From positions 1 to 30,947 of the forward strand of contig DATMZG010000096.1 of assembly GCA_035560415.1 (NCBI GenBank): a DNA stretch of 30,947 nucleotides, read 5' to 3'. Position 1 is the stretch's first letter. Each line of letters opens with the position of its first letter. This document shows positions 1 to 6,738 of this stretch, in pieces. The stretch is from DATMXT01 sp035560415 (lineage in GTDB: Bacteria; Bacillota; Clostridia; Oscillospirales; Feifaniaceae). The position numbers were made by a program, and so were the translations under genes. The notes below the pieces were generated by a model. It did no database searches, had not been told where the DNA came from, and saw nothing but the letters and a program-made list of their open reading frames with translations.

Positions 1-4
1 GCTC

Positions 5-35
5 GTATACTTAAGGGCCGCGGCCCGAAGTATAC
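5..35. promoter_or_regulatory. Inverted repeat upstream of SLH gene
   Basis: GTATACTT at 5-12 pairs with AAGTATAC at 28-35, and the centre is itself the palindrome GGGCCGCGGCCC at 15-26. The fold ends about 25 bases before the SLH start codon. No T-run follows, so it does not look like a terminator. It could be an operator or a leader hairpin; the window starts too close to tell. Confidence 0.45.
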
Positions 36-59
36 TGGGAATGAAAAGGAGATGTCACT

Positions 60-3000
60 ATGAAGCGAAGGTTCCTCAGCCGTGTCCTGGTATTTGCCCT
101 TGTGCTTGCCTTGCTTCCGGCCGGTGCGTTTGCGGACGCCGAGCCCCTCTACTCGGACACGCAGACCCACTGGGCCCGCGAGGCCGTTGACAAGTGGAGC
201 GGACTTGGCATTCTCCGGGGGGCCGACGGGCTCTTCCGCCCGGATGATTCCATCACCCGCGGCGAAACGGCGGTCATCCTCGACCGGGTCATGAAGTATC
301 AGGTGAAAGCGCAAAATAATTTCACCGACCTCGGGCAGGATTTCTACACCGACGCGATGCTTCGGGCAAACGCGGCCGGAATCATGCGAGGCGACGCCGG
401 GGCCATCCGGCCGGCCGACAAAATCACGCGGGAAGAGGCCATTGTCGTGCTGGGCCGGGCCTTTGGCCTTGCTGAAAACGCCGCGGGCGCCGCGGCGTTT
501 GACGACGCCGCCTCGGTCTCGGCCTGGGCAAAGGGCTATGTGGGCGCAATGGCGGCCCGCGGCTACATCCAGGGGGATGGCGGCCTGTTCAACCCCAAAT
601 CCCCCATCACGCGGGCCGAAGTCGTCACCATTTTAAACAACGCGGTCTCGGGCCTCTACACTGAGGCCGCCACCTACTCCGAGAACCTCTCCGGAACCGT
701 CATCGTCAATGTCCCGGGCGCTGTCCTCAAGGACATGACCGTCACGGGCGACCTCATTTTGACTGAGGGCGTCGGGCAGGGCGACGTGACGCTTGATCAC
801 GTCAAAGTCACGGGCAACACCATTGTGCGCGGCGGCGGCGCCAACTCCATTCACATCATCGGCGGCAGCGAGCTCGGCGCCATCATCATTGAAAAGCGGG
901 ACGACGGCTCAGTGCGCATCGTCACGGAGGACGGCTCGGTCGTCGAGGCCATCTATGTCGACGACGGCTCGGACGACATCATCCTGACCGGCTCTTTTAA
1001 GAGCGTCACGGTCGCGGCGGACGTGAACATCGTCGTTGACACCGGCTCGACGGTTGCGACGCTGACGGTGGCCGCCGCCGGCGCCACCGTCGACAACGGC
1101 GGCACCATCACCAAGGCCGTCGTCAATGCCGACGGCGTCGTCCTCGACGGCAACAAGCCCGGCTCCGTGACGGTTGACGACTCGGTGACCGAGCCGCCGA
1201 CAGGTTCCGGCGCCGAAACCACTCCCCCGCCGACGGGCGGCGGCGGCGGCGGCGGCGGAGACTCCACGCCTTCTCTCAGCGCGAACGTGACAAAACTTGC
1301 GACAGTCAATCAGAGCGACGGCAACACTGAGGCCAGCGAAGAAAATCAGGGCCTTGTCACGGTCTCCCAGTCGGGCAACACCGTGACGGTCAGGGGCGAC
1401 CTCAAGGCGCTGGGCGCCTTCACCTCCGCCGACCCGGAACAGACAGGCTCCCACAAGTGGGTCGGCCTCAAAGTGGCGACAGGGCTTAGCTCCATCGTCG
1501 GCGTCAAGTACAATGGCGTGGCGCTGACTGAGGACGACGTGGCCGAGGCCGCAAGCGTGGGCGTGCCCGCCGGCAGCTTTGTGCTCTGGATTAAGGCGGA
1601 CGAGGTTGTCACGACCCCCAAGGCCTTCGAACTGACAAAGACCGGTTACCGCTCCAAATCCATCACGGTCAATTTCGTCGACACGGGCGCCCTGACCGGA
1701 ACTGTGACCAAGCTTGCGACAGTCAACCCGAATGACGACAACGCGACTGTCAGCCAAGCCAATCAGAACGCCGTCTCAGTGGCCAAAAACGGCGACACAT
1801 ACACGGTCTCGGGCGACCTCGGCGCGCTGAATGCCTTTGAATCCATGACCCCGGCGCAGGGCGAACACATGTGGGTCGGCCTTGTCGTTGCGACCGGGCA
1901 GTCCTCCATTGTCGGCGTCAACTACAACGGCAGCCCGCTGACTGAGGACGACGCGGCAGAGGCCGCGACGGTCGGCGTACCCGCCGGAAGCTTTGTGCTC
2001 TGGCTCAAGGTGGATGAGCTTGTCGCCACCGGAAAGACTTTCACGCTCTCGCAGACCGGCCGGGCTGACAAAGTGGTCACCGTCAACTTTGCCGACACGA
2101 ATCCCCTGACCGGAACCGTGACCAAGATTGTCGATGTCTTTGACGACGACAATGAGGAAGAGAGCCAAGACAATCAGGACGACATCTCGGTGACCAAAGA
2201 CGGCGACACATACACCGTCACGGGCGACATCGGCGGACTGAATTCCTTCACCTCCGCGACACCGGCGCAGGGCGAGCACATGTGGCTCGGCTTTGTCGTC
2301 GAGACCGGGCAGGAGTCCATCATCGGCGTCAAGTACAACGGCTATGATTTGGCGCAGTTCGACGTGGACGAGGCCGCGACCGTGGGCGCCGGAGCCGGCA
2401 AATTCGTGCTCTGGCTCAAGGCAGACGAGCTGGTCGAGGAGGGCATGTCCTTCACGCTCTCGCAGGTGGGCCGGCTCGACAAAGAGATCACCGTCGAATT
2501 TGTCGACGACAATCCCCTGACCTGCGTGGCGTCGGGCGATTTGGTCATTCTCGACAATAACGACCTTGCGGAAAATCAGGGCCTTGTCGAAGTGAGCCAG
2601 ACCGGCGACACCGTGACGGTCACGGGCGACCTCGCGGCCCTCAATACCACCGTGTCGGCGACGCCGGCGCAGGGCTCCGCCAAGTGGGTCGGAATTGCGT
2701 TTTTCACCGGCCAGCCCGACATCACAAAGCTCAAGTACAACGACGCGGCGCTGACTGAGGCCGACGTGGCCGAGGCCGAAAGCGTGGGCCTTGACGAACC
2801 GGGCTACTTTGTGCTCTGGATTAAGGCCGAAGTGGTTGCGGAAACCCCCAAGACCTTCACGCTCTCGCAGACGGGCCGGCTTGACAAGGAGCTCACCGTG
2901 ACCTTTGTCGACACCCCGGCGCCGTCCACGCAGGTCGCAGCCGTGACCGGCATTGAATATGCAGTCGAGGACGACGGCGTGTACCTCACATTCACCCTGC

Positions 3001-3545
3001 CCGCCGATACGACCGGAATTATGGAGTATGAGATTGAATTCTCGACCGATGACGGCGCGAACTGGGGCAACTGCTATGTGGTCTCGGACAGCGACGACAA
3101 CGTGCCCATAGGCGACCTCGCCCTCAAAGTATCGGATACAACGGAGTTCAACAGCGTGCGCGTGACCAGCTGCGCAGACACCGGCTACACGGACAATGAG
3201 GCCGTCGCCGACATCGACTTCACGATTACGGTCGCCGGAACCGAGCTCGTCTTCACCGTGGATACGGTGGCCGAAAATTCCTACACGCTCAATTTGCCGC
3301 AGGCGGCTGAGGCAGGCGAGCTGTATGCCATTCAAGTGACCAAAGAGAGCGACGCGCCGGACTATTATCCGCTGGGCTTTGTGTTCCCCTATGCCAGTGT
3401 TGGCGGCGACGAAATTGCGCTCATGGGCAATCCCAGCTATCCGATTGTGAACGGCTCGCTCTTTGCGGTCATCCGGATCACCAGCGTGACGCCCACCGGC
3501 TTCACCGTGACGCCGGCCCAGGCCGTTCCTGTTGAGGCGTCCTGA
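60..3545 (+). CDS. Secreted S-layer-homology protein with four tandem ~133-residue repeats
   Basis: This is a cell-surface protein of 1161 residues. A signal peptide is clear (KRR charge, hydrophobic core, AFA cleavage site near residue 26). Three SLH domains follow at about 31-80, 87-137 and 143-195, with typical ITRGE/ITREE/ITRAE ends; SLH domains usually bind secondary cell-wall polysaccharide. Residues 205-370 are rich in short V/I/G/T strands and may form a beta-helix or similar repeat. A Thr/Pro/Gly linker with eight consecutive Gly lies near 395. Residues about 409-930 hold four copies of a module with the signature KWVGL-x-VATG...KYNG...FVLW-K; the C-terminal 230 residues look like another beta-sandwich. 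The start has AAAGGAGAT eight bases upstream. The module function is not known to me; adhesion or ligand binding is an inference. Confidence 0.9.
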   Translation: MKRRFLSRVLVFALVLALLPAGAFADAEPLYSDTQTHWAREAVDKWSGLGILRGADGLFRPDDSITRGETAVILDRVMKYQVKAQNNFTDLGQDFYTDAMLRANAAGIMRGDAGAIRPADKITREEAIVVLGRAFGLAENAAGAAAFDDAASVSAWAKGYVGAMAARGYIQGDGGLFNPKSPITRAEVVTILNNAVSGLYTEAATYSENLSGTVIVNVPGAVLKDMTVTGDLILTEGVGQGDVTLDHVKVTGNTIVRGGGANSIHIIGGSELGAIIIEKRDDGSVRIVTEDGSVVEAIYVDDGSDDIILTGSFKSVTVAADVNIVVDTGSTVATLTVAAAGATVDNGGTITKAVVNADGVVLDGNKPGSVTVDDSVTEPPTGSGAETTPPPTGGGGGGGGDSTPSLSANVTKLATVNQSDGNTEASEENQGLVTVSQSGNTVTVRGDLKALGAFTSADPEQTGSHKWVGLKVATGLSSIVGVKYNGVALTEDDVAEAASVGVPAGSFVLWIKADEVVTTPKAFELTKTGYRSKSITVNFVDTGALTGTVTKLATVNPNDDNATVSQANQNAVSVAKNGDTYTVSGDLGALNAFESMTPAQGEHMWVGLVVATGQSSIVGVNYNGSPLTEDDAAEAATVGVPAGSFVLWLKVDELVATGKTFTLSQTGRADKVVTVNFADTNPLTGTVTKIVDVFDDDNEEESQDNQDDISVTKDGDTYTVTGDIGGLNSFTSATPAQGEHMWLGFVVETGQESIIGVKYNGYDLAQFDVDEAATVGAGAGKFVLWLKADELVEEGMSFTLSQVGRLDKEITVEFVDDNPLTCVASGDLVILDNNDLAENQGLVEVSQTGDTVTVTGDLAALNTTVSATPAQGSAKWVGIAFFTGQPDITKLKYNDAALTEADVAEAESVGLDEPGYFVLWIKAEVVAETPKTFTLSQTGRLDKELTVTFVDTPAPSTQVAAVTGIEYAVEDDGVYLTFTLPADTTGIMEYEIEFSTDDGANWGNCYVVSDSDDNVPIGDLALKVSDTTEFNSVRVTSCADTGYTDNEAVADIDFTITVAGTELVFTVDTVAENSYTLNLPQAAEAGELYAIQVTKESDAPDYYPLGFVFPYASVGGDEIALMGNPSYPIVNGSLFAVIRITSVTPTGFTVTPAQAVPVEAS

Positions 3546-3577
3546 CCCTGACAAAACGATACTCCTTCACTCCTTTC

Positions 3578-3616
3578 AAAAAGGCGCGGGATACAGCAAT
3601 GTATCCCGCGCCTTTT
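3578..3616. terminator. Bidirectional rho-independent terminator
   Basis: A near-perfect stem of about 17 bp (AAAAGGCGCGGGATACA paired with TGTATCCCGCGCCTTTT) has a four-base loop. It carries A-tracts on one side and T-tracts on the other, so it can end both the SLH gene (+) and the converging racemase gene (-). Confidence 0.93.
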
Positions 3617-3638
3617 CTTATATGCCGCGTTGCGTGTG

Positions 3639-4343
3639 TTAGCTCAAAATCTCTTTGACAATCGCGTCAATGTGCACTTTGGTCGTGTCAATGAGCAGTG
3701 TGTCGAGGTCGCCCGGCTCTATGATGAGGGGCAGCTCGGTGCAGCCGAGAATGAGGGCGTCGGCCCCGTACTCCTTCAACAGTTTCTTTGCGATGCCGAG
3801 CATTTGCGCCTTGTCCTCCGGCAGCACGATGCCGGCCTCGAGATTCGGGAAAATGATGTGGTGAATGGCGTCCTGCTCGGCGGCGGGGGGCACGATGCCG
3901 GTGACGCCGTATTTGGCGCAGGCCTTTTCGTACATGCCGCTCGCCATCGTAAAGCCGGTGCCGAAGACCAGCACTTTTTTGCAGCCCTGCGCTTTCGCGA
4001 ACTTGCAGGTCTCGTCGACAATTCCGATGACCGGTATGGGCGAGGCCGCCTGAATTTCGTCAAACACGATGTGGGCGGTGTTGGCGGCAATGGCCGCAAA
4101 GTCGGCCCCCGCGCCCTGCAGCCGCCTGATGGAGTCCGTCAGCCAGGCGGCGAGCGTCGCCCAGTCCTTTCGCTCGACCAGGTCGTAGGCGACCGCGAGG
4201 TTCAGGCTGTCAATGACCATGGGCGGGTTGTCGCCGCAGCTTCCGGTCACCGTCACCTTTTCGCGGTATAAGTCGTGGATGTCCCTGTAGTACATGAGGG
4301 TGGACATGGGCCCGAGGCCCCCCACCAGTCCCAGTTTTTTCAT
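3639..4343 (-). CDS. Aspartate/glutamate racemase family protein lacking the first catalytic Cys
   Basis: This cytosolic enzyme of 234 residues has the family N-terminus KLGLVGGLGPMST and the second active-site motif LGCTEL near residue 200. Family members invert amino acids such as Asp or Glu using two cysteines without cofactor. Here the first site, usually P-C-N-T-A-H, reads A-A-N-T-A-H, so the first Cys is Ala; I checked this in the DNA around 4060-4085. E. coli YgeA, with Thr at this site, is a known variant with one-sided substrate preference. This protein may therefore have altered specificity, catalyse a different reaction, or be inactive. The ATG follows AAGGGGA. It is monocistronic, and converges on the SLH gene at a shared terminator. 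Confidence 0.85.
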   Translation of the reverse strand: MKKLGLVGGLGPMSTLMYYRDIHDLYREKVTVTGSCGDNPPMVIDSLNLAVAYDLVERKDWATLAAWLTDSIRRLQGAGADFAAIAANTAHIVFDEIQAASPIPVIGIVDETCKFAKAQGCKKVLVFGTGFTMASGMYEKACAKYGVTGIVPPAAEQDAIHHIIFPNLEAGIVLPEDKAQMLGIAKKLLKEYGADALILGCTELPLIIEPGDLDTLLIDTTKVHIDAIVKEILS

Positions 4344-4579
4344 TGCAAGTCCCCTTTCGCAGGCGTTTTCGGCCCCTTTGTCGCGCAGCTTTGTGTGACA
4401 TGGGATGTGTTTTTGTTAGGATGCCCGATTTTGCCTCTTAAAGCATATCGCCCGGCGGGGAGGTTGTAAAGTATGCACTTTTTTGTGACGAAGTTACCCG
4501 CGGGTAATTGTGGAAGGGGGGAAGAGGGAGGAGGGGGAACACGGAAGAAACGTCTCTGTGTGTTTCTCCCTGTGTGTCC
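4344..4579. other. Intergenic region upstream of racemase gene
   Basis: I see no convincing coding sequence in these 236 bases. They hold the racemase leader (minus strand) and a perfect 14-bp palindrome TTACCCGCGGGTAA at 4494-4507 that could be an operator. A purine-rich stretch lies at 4510-4550. No promoter hexamers could be assigned with confidence. Confidence 0.5.
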
Positions 4580-4652
4580 TGCTTTCGCCCTGCCACGAGC
4601 GGTCGTGCGACCGGAGGCCGCGCAGCATATTGATGTTCTGGAGCTGGCGGTC
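4580..4652 (-). pseudogene. Detached 3' fragment of the second internal-virion-like gene
   Basis: Read on the minus strand this encodes RQLQNINMLRGLRS-HDRSWQGES, which matches RQLQNINMLRGLRS-DDRSWEGEN in the intact copy ending at 8143. It is the continuation of the pseudogene at 4870-5394, separated from it by the repeat element at 4653-4876. Homology to the intact copy stops near 4580, so the last ~125 codons are lost. Confidence 0.85.
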
Positions 4653-4876
4653 ATCCTGTTGCAACTAAGGCTTTTTGTTCACAAGCATCGCTTGCTCCAA
4701 AAATCCAAGTTGCTGCCACTCATTCGGCTCCCTTCATCTACCCTGTTGCAACTAAGGCTTTTTGTTCGCAAGTGAACTTGCTCCAAAAATCCAAGTTGCT
4801 GCCACTCATTCGGCTCCCTTCATCTGCCACAGGCAGCGGGAGCCGAACTCCCCACAGGCAGCGGTCGGCTCACTCC
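4653..4876. repeat. Palindromic repeat element inserted in a phage gene
   Basis: Comparison with the intact copy at about 8470-8490 places ~224 foreign bases between the GAGCTGGCGGTC end (4652) and CCCTCGTCCTGG (4877). The insert begins with two direct repeats of period 87 (4655-4741 and 4742-4828), each starting CCTGTTGCAACTAAGG. Each holds a stem-loop (GCAACT...AGTTGC with TTTTT...AAAAA inside). Next comes a hairpin TTCGGCTCCC-TTCAT-CTGCC-ACA-GGCAG-C-GGGAGCCGAA, then short units of the form CACAGGCAGCGG plus a variable stretch plus CTCCCC. The same family occurs at 13218-13551. No transposase is present. Confidence 0.85.
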
Positions 4877-5394
4877 CCCTCGTCCTGGTACATCGAGTAG
4901 GCCAGAGAGTAGAGCTCCGGGATTTTGGCGGCGAGGGCCTGCATGTAGGAGTCGTAGGCGCCCTGCGAGGCCGCGGCGGCGTAGGAGGAGGCGAGACCGC
5001 CCGTGCGCGCCGACACCTGCCCCAGCGTGTCCTTCATCGCGAGGTCGCCGAGGCGGGTGTACTGGTCCGCGTACTGCTGATAGAGCGGGTCTGTGGTGTA
5101 GTCGTAGGAAAAGGGGTCGCGGTCAAGGTAGCGCCGCAGGAGTTTATCGATATTGCCGCCGTAGTTTGACGACGGCGCATTCCCGGAAGAGGAGCCGCCG
5201 CCGGACGCGGCGGCCTCCGGGGCGTCATTGTAGTTGTATGTCTTGGCGTAGGAGAAGCTCTCGCCATCGCCGTCGATTTTGGCGTTGCGCTGCCGCTCGA
5301 GCTCGGCCGCCATCTCGTAGTCGCCGGCCTCCACGGCCATATTGATCTCCTCTTGATAGTTCCTGTCTTTGATGTACTCATAATTCATCGGCAT
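4870..5394 (-). pseudogene. Interrupted second copy of internal-virion-like structural protein
   Basis: The readable 174 residues match the middle of the 320-residue protein at 8143-9105, above all the block from GGNIDKLLR through DPFSYDYT, QVSARTGGLAS to SLAYSMYQDEG. The N-terminal 70 residues have diverged and the Gly/Tyr-rich stretch is shorter. The frame then runs into the repeat element and stops at once (DEGE-stop), while the lost continuation is still recognisable at 4580-4652. It starts inside the end of the coiled-coil gene (overlap about 17 bases), as the intact copy does. A truncated product could still be made, but the gene is best read as broken. Confidence 0.8.
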
Positions 5395-5569
5395 TGTTTT
5401 CCAGCTCCTTTACTCTCGCTTCAAGGGCCGCAAGCTTGCGGCCCATTTTCACCGCGTAGTCCTCAACCGACTGCTGCATGTAGCCGACATAGGCCGCAAG
5501 CTCGGAGAGGCGGGCTTCGACCTCCCGCCCGGGGACGGCGCCAAGGTCCCTATCAAACACCCCGGCCAT
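5378..5569 (-). CDS. Small coiled-coil phage structural protein, copy B
   Basis: The product has 63 residues and is nearly the same as the protein at 9098-9280, with changes only at the GAV/GAI, PGRE/PAQE and extreme C-terminal positions. A run of about 135 bases (5391-5525) is identical to the other copy, so the duplication is recent or kept alike by gene conversion. The sequence is an amphipathic heptad-like helix (SELAAYVGYMQQS...LAALEARVKELE). It follows the truncated connector with TGA-ATG spacing. Role unknown; probably a small head-tail or virion component. Confidence 0.7.
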   Translation of the reverse strand: MAGVFDRDLGAVPGREVEARLSELAAYVGYMQQSVEDYAVKMGRKLAALEARVKELENNADEL

Positions 5570-5840
5570 TCACATCACCTGAAACCCTTCCGAGCGCTCC
5601 GGCCGCACCGACCGCCTGTGCCGGCGGGCGTACTCGCCCATTGCCTCCTCGAAGAGGGCGGCCGAGACGTTCATGGCGTCGTACTCGCTGCCCAGAAAGT
5701 CTGTCATGGCCGCGATGTAGAGCTCGTAGAGCCGCTCGTAGGGGGGCGGGGCGAGCAATTCGGTGTCGCCGTCGTCCGGCCAGACGTATGTGACGGGGGC
5801 CTCCCCGCCCAGAATCTCAGTGGAGATTTTGGCGTCGACG
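5570..5840 (-). pseudogene. 5'-truncated copy of phage head-tail connector-like gene
   Basis: From VDAKISTE onward the frame matches the C-terminal ~90 residues of the intact protein at 9281-9637, including APVTYVWPDDGDT and DAMNVSAALFEEAMGEYARRHRR. The first ~29 residues (TINEVIAKVDELRPN and following) are missing. Homology stops at about 5840, directly beside the perfect 36-bp inverted repeat at 5844-5879. An open frame continues to an ATG at 5857 inside that repeat, but no ribosome binding site supports it. Confidence 0.75.
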
Positions 5841-5843
5841 TCG

Positions 5844-5879
5844 CATAGGGCCCGCAATCATTTGATTGCGGGCCCTATG
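5844..5879. repeat. Perfect 17-bp inverted repeat at duplication breakpoint
   Basis: CATAGGGCCCGCAATCA, two T bases, then the exact reverse complement. No U-tract follows on either strand, so it is not a classic terminator, though it could still stabilise the 3' end of the toxin-immunity transcript. It sits where the second connector copy is cut off, which suggests a recombination or insertion scar. Confidence 0.8.
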
Positions 5880-5929
5880 ATGTAAAATAGATGAACCGTC
5901 ACTGTATCTGCCTATGTCTTCTGTCAAAA

Positions 5930-6481
5930 TCAAACCAAGTTTAAATGGACCGATGAATTCTTCTCTAATACAGGAATACTGACTTCCGCCAGAATGCTGC
6001 CTTGCAGAATCACACTCTTCGGTATTGTCACCATGCCACTTGCGCCTTCAGCAAAACGCTTTTCCAAAATGCAGTAAATCTCTTTTGCCTGTTCTTTGCT
6101 AAGCGGGCTTTGGGGGTCAAAAAGATTTTTAGTCGCCATCTCCTGATACCCTGTAGTCGATTCGAGGGAACCGCTGACAGGACCGGTGTTTGAATCAATG
6201 GCCGGCGGAGTATTCACCTCAATCACGCGAATATCTCTTTTCCAAGCAATGCGCTCAAGCAACACAATGATTTCAAGACGCTCCTGATCACTAAACACAC
6301 TTTGACCTTCACGCCAGAGCGTTGCGCTTGGCATGATGACAATGTCCTTGCCTCGGTACATCGGGATAATCTCAAATGCGGCACTGTGCCCGCCGTTCAT
6401 GTACTTTACTTGCTTCCATTGCATTTCAAACTGTGCGCCATCCGGCATTGTTACCACACGCTCACGTCCTCTCCGGTTCAT
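5930..6481 (-). CDS. Putative immunity-like protein with a degenerate ADP-ribosyl-cyclase-like C-terminus
   Basis: The protein has 183 residues. Residues 1-95 (MPDGAQFEMQW... to ...RDIRVIEVN) form a compact alpha/beta domain of unknown family that could be an immunity domain. Residues about 115-180 align by eye with the toxin encoded upstream: LFDPQSP...QAKEIYCILEKRFAEGASG...GSILAEVSIPVL against LFDPGSP...QALEIWKILSERYAKAASG...GSIFNTVEYQAL. The toxin's probable catalytic Glu444 corresponds to Ser168 here, and the YSG and TLE motifs are absent. The product thus looks catalytically dead: a decoy, an immunity partner, or a leftover toxin tip. It overlaps the preceding immunity gene by 20 bases. 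A start at Met12 is also possible. The region is AT-richer than the phage genes. Confidence 0.65.
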   Translation of the reverse strand: MNRRGRERVVTMPDGAQFEMQWKQVKYMNGGHSAAFEIIPMYRGKDIVIMPSATLWREGQSVFSDQERLEIIVLLERIAWKRDIRVIEVNTPPAIDSNTGPVSGSLESTTGYQEMATKNLFDPQSPLSKEQAKEIYCILEKRFAEGASGMVTIPKSVILQGSILAEVSIPVLEKNSSVHLNLV

Positions 6482-6737
6482 CTTCGATGATCACTTCTTC
6501 AGGCCTCCGCCTTTCCAGCAGACATTCCCGAATGTTATTCAGTATGCGTAGTTTTTCCTCGTGCGATATCTCCAAATCGTCAAACGGTTTTTCCCATTTT
6601 GTGAGCATGGTGGGGGACAAGTACAGAATCCTATCCCTGAAATCAAGCTCGATAATCATTTTCTTGTCGGCTTCATAGTACTCAAAGGAATAAAAGTGCG
6701 GAACTTTGATATAGTAATCCCTTTTCAATCTGCTCAC
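6462..6737 (-). CDS. Putative immunity protein for the adjacent toxin
   Basis: A 91-residue protein with no signal peptide or membrane segment, rich in charged and aromatic residues, and acidic at its C-terminus (EEVIIEDEPE). It starts with GTG one base after the toxin stop codon, and overlaps the next gene by 20 bases, so the three are translationally coupled. Polymorphic toxins are normally followed directly by a small cytosolic immunity gene, which is the main reason for the call; I do not recognise the family. Its base composition is AT-rich like the toxin C-terminus, as expected if both were acquired together. Confidence 0.6.
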   Translation of the reverse strand: MSRLKRDYYIKVPHFYSFEYYEADKKMIIELDFRDRILYLSPTMLTKWEKPFDDLEISHEEKLRILNNIRECLLERRRPEEVIIEDEPERT

Positions 6738-6738
6738 C

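Noticed and set aside
909..3554. Long antisense open frames opposite the SLH gene
   Set aside because: They are frame shadows caused by high GC; no SD and low-complexity Arg/Gly/His-rich translations.
4340..4654. Open frame of 104 codons upstream of the racemase
   Set aside because: It runs out of frame through the pseudogene remnant and the intergenic region; no SD.
5844..5879. Inverted repeat as a rho-independent terminator
   Set aside because: No T-run follows on either strand, so it was listed as a repeat only.
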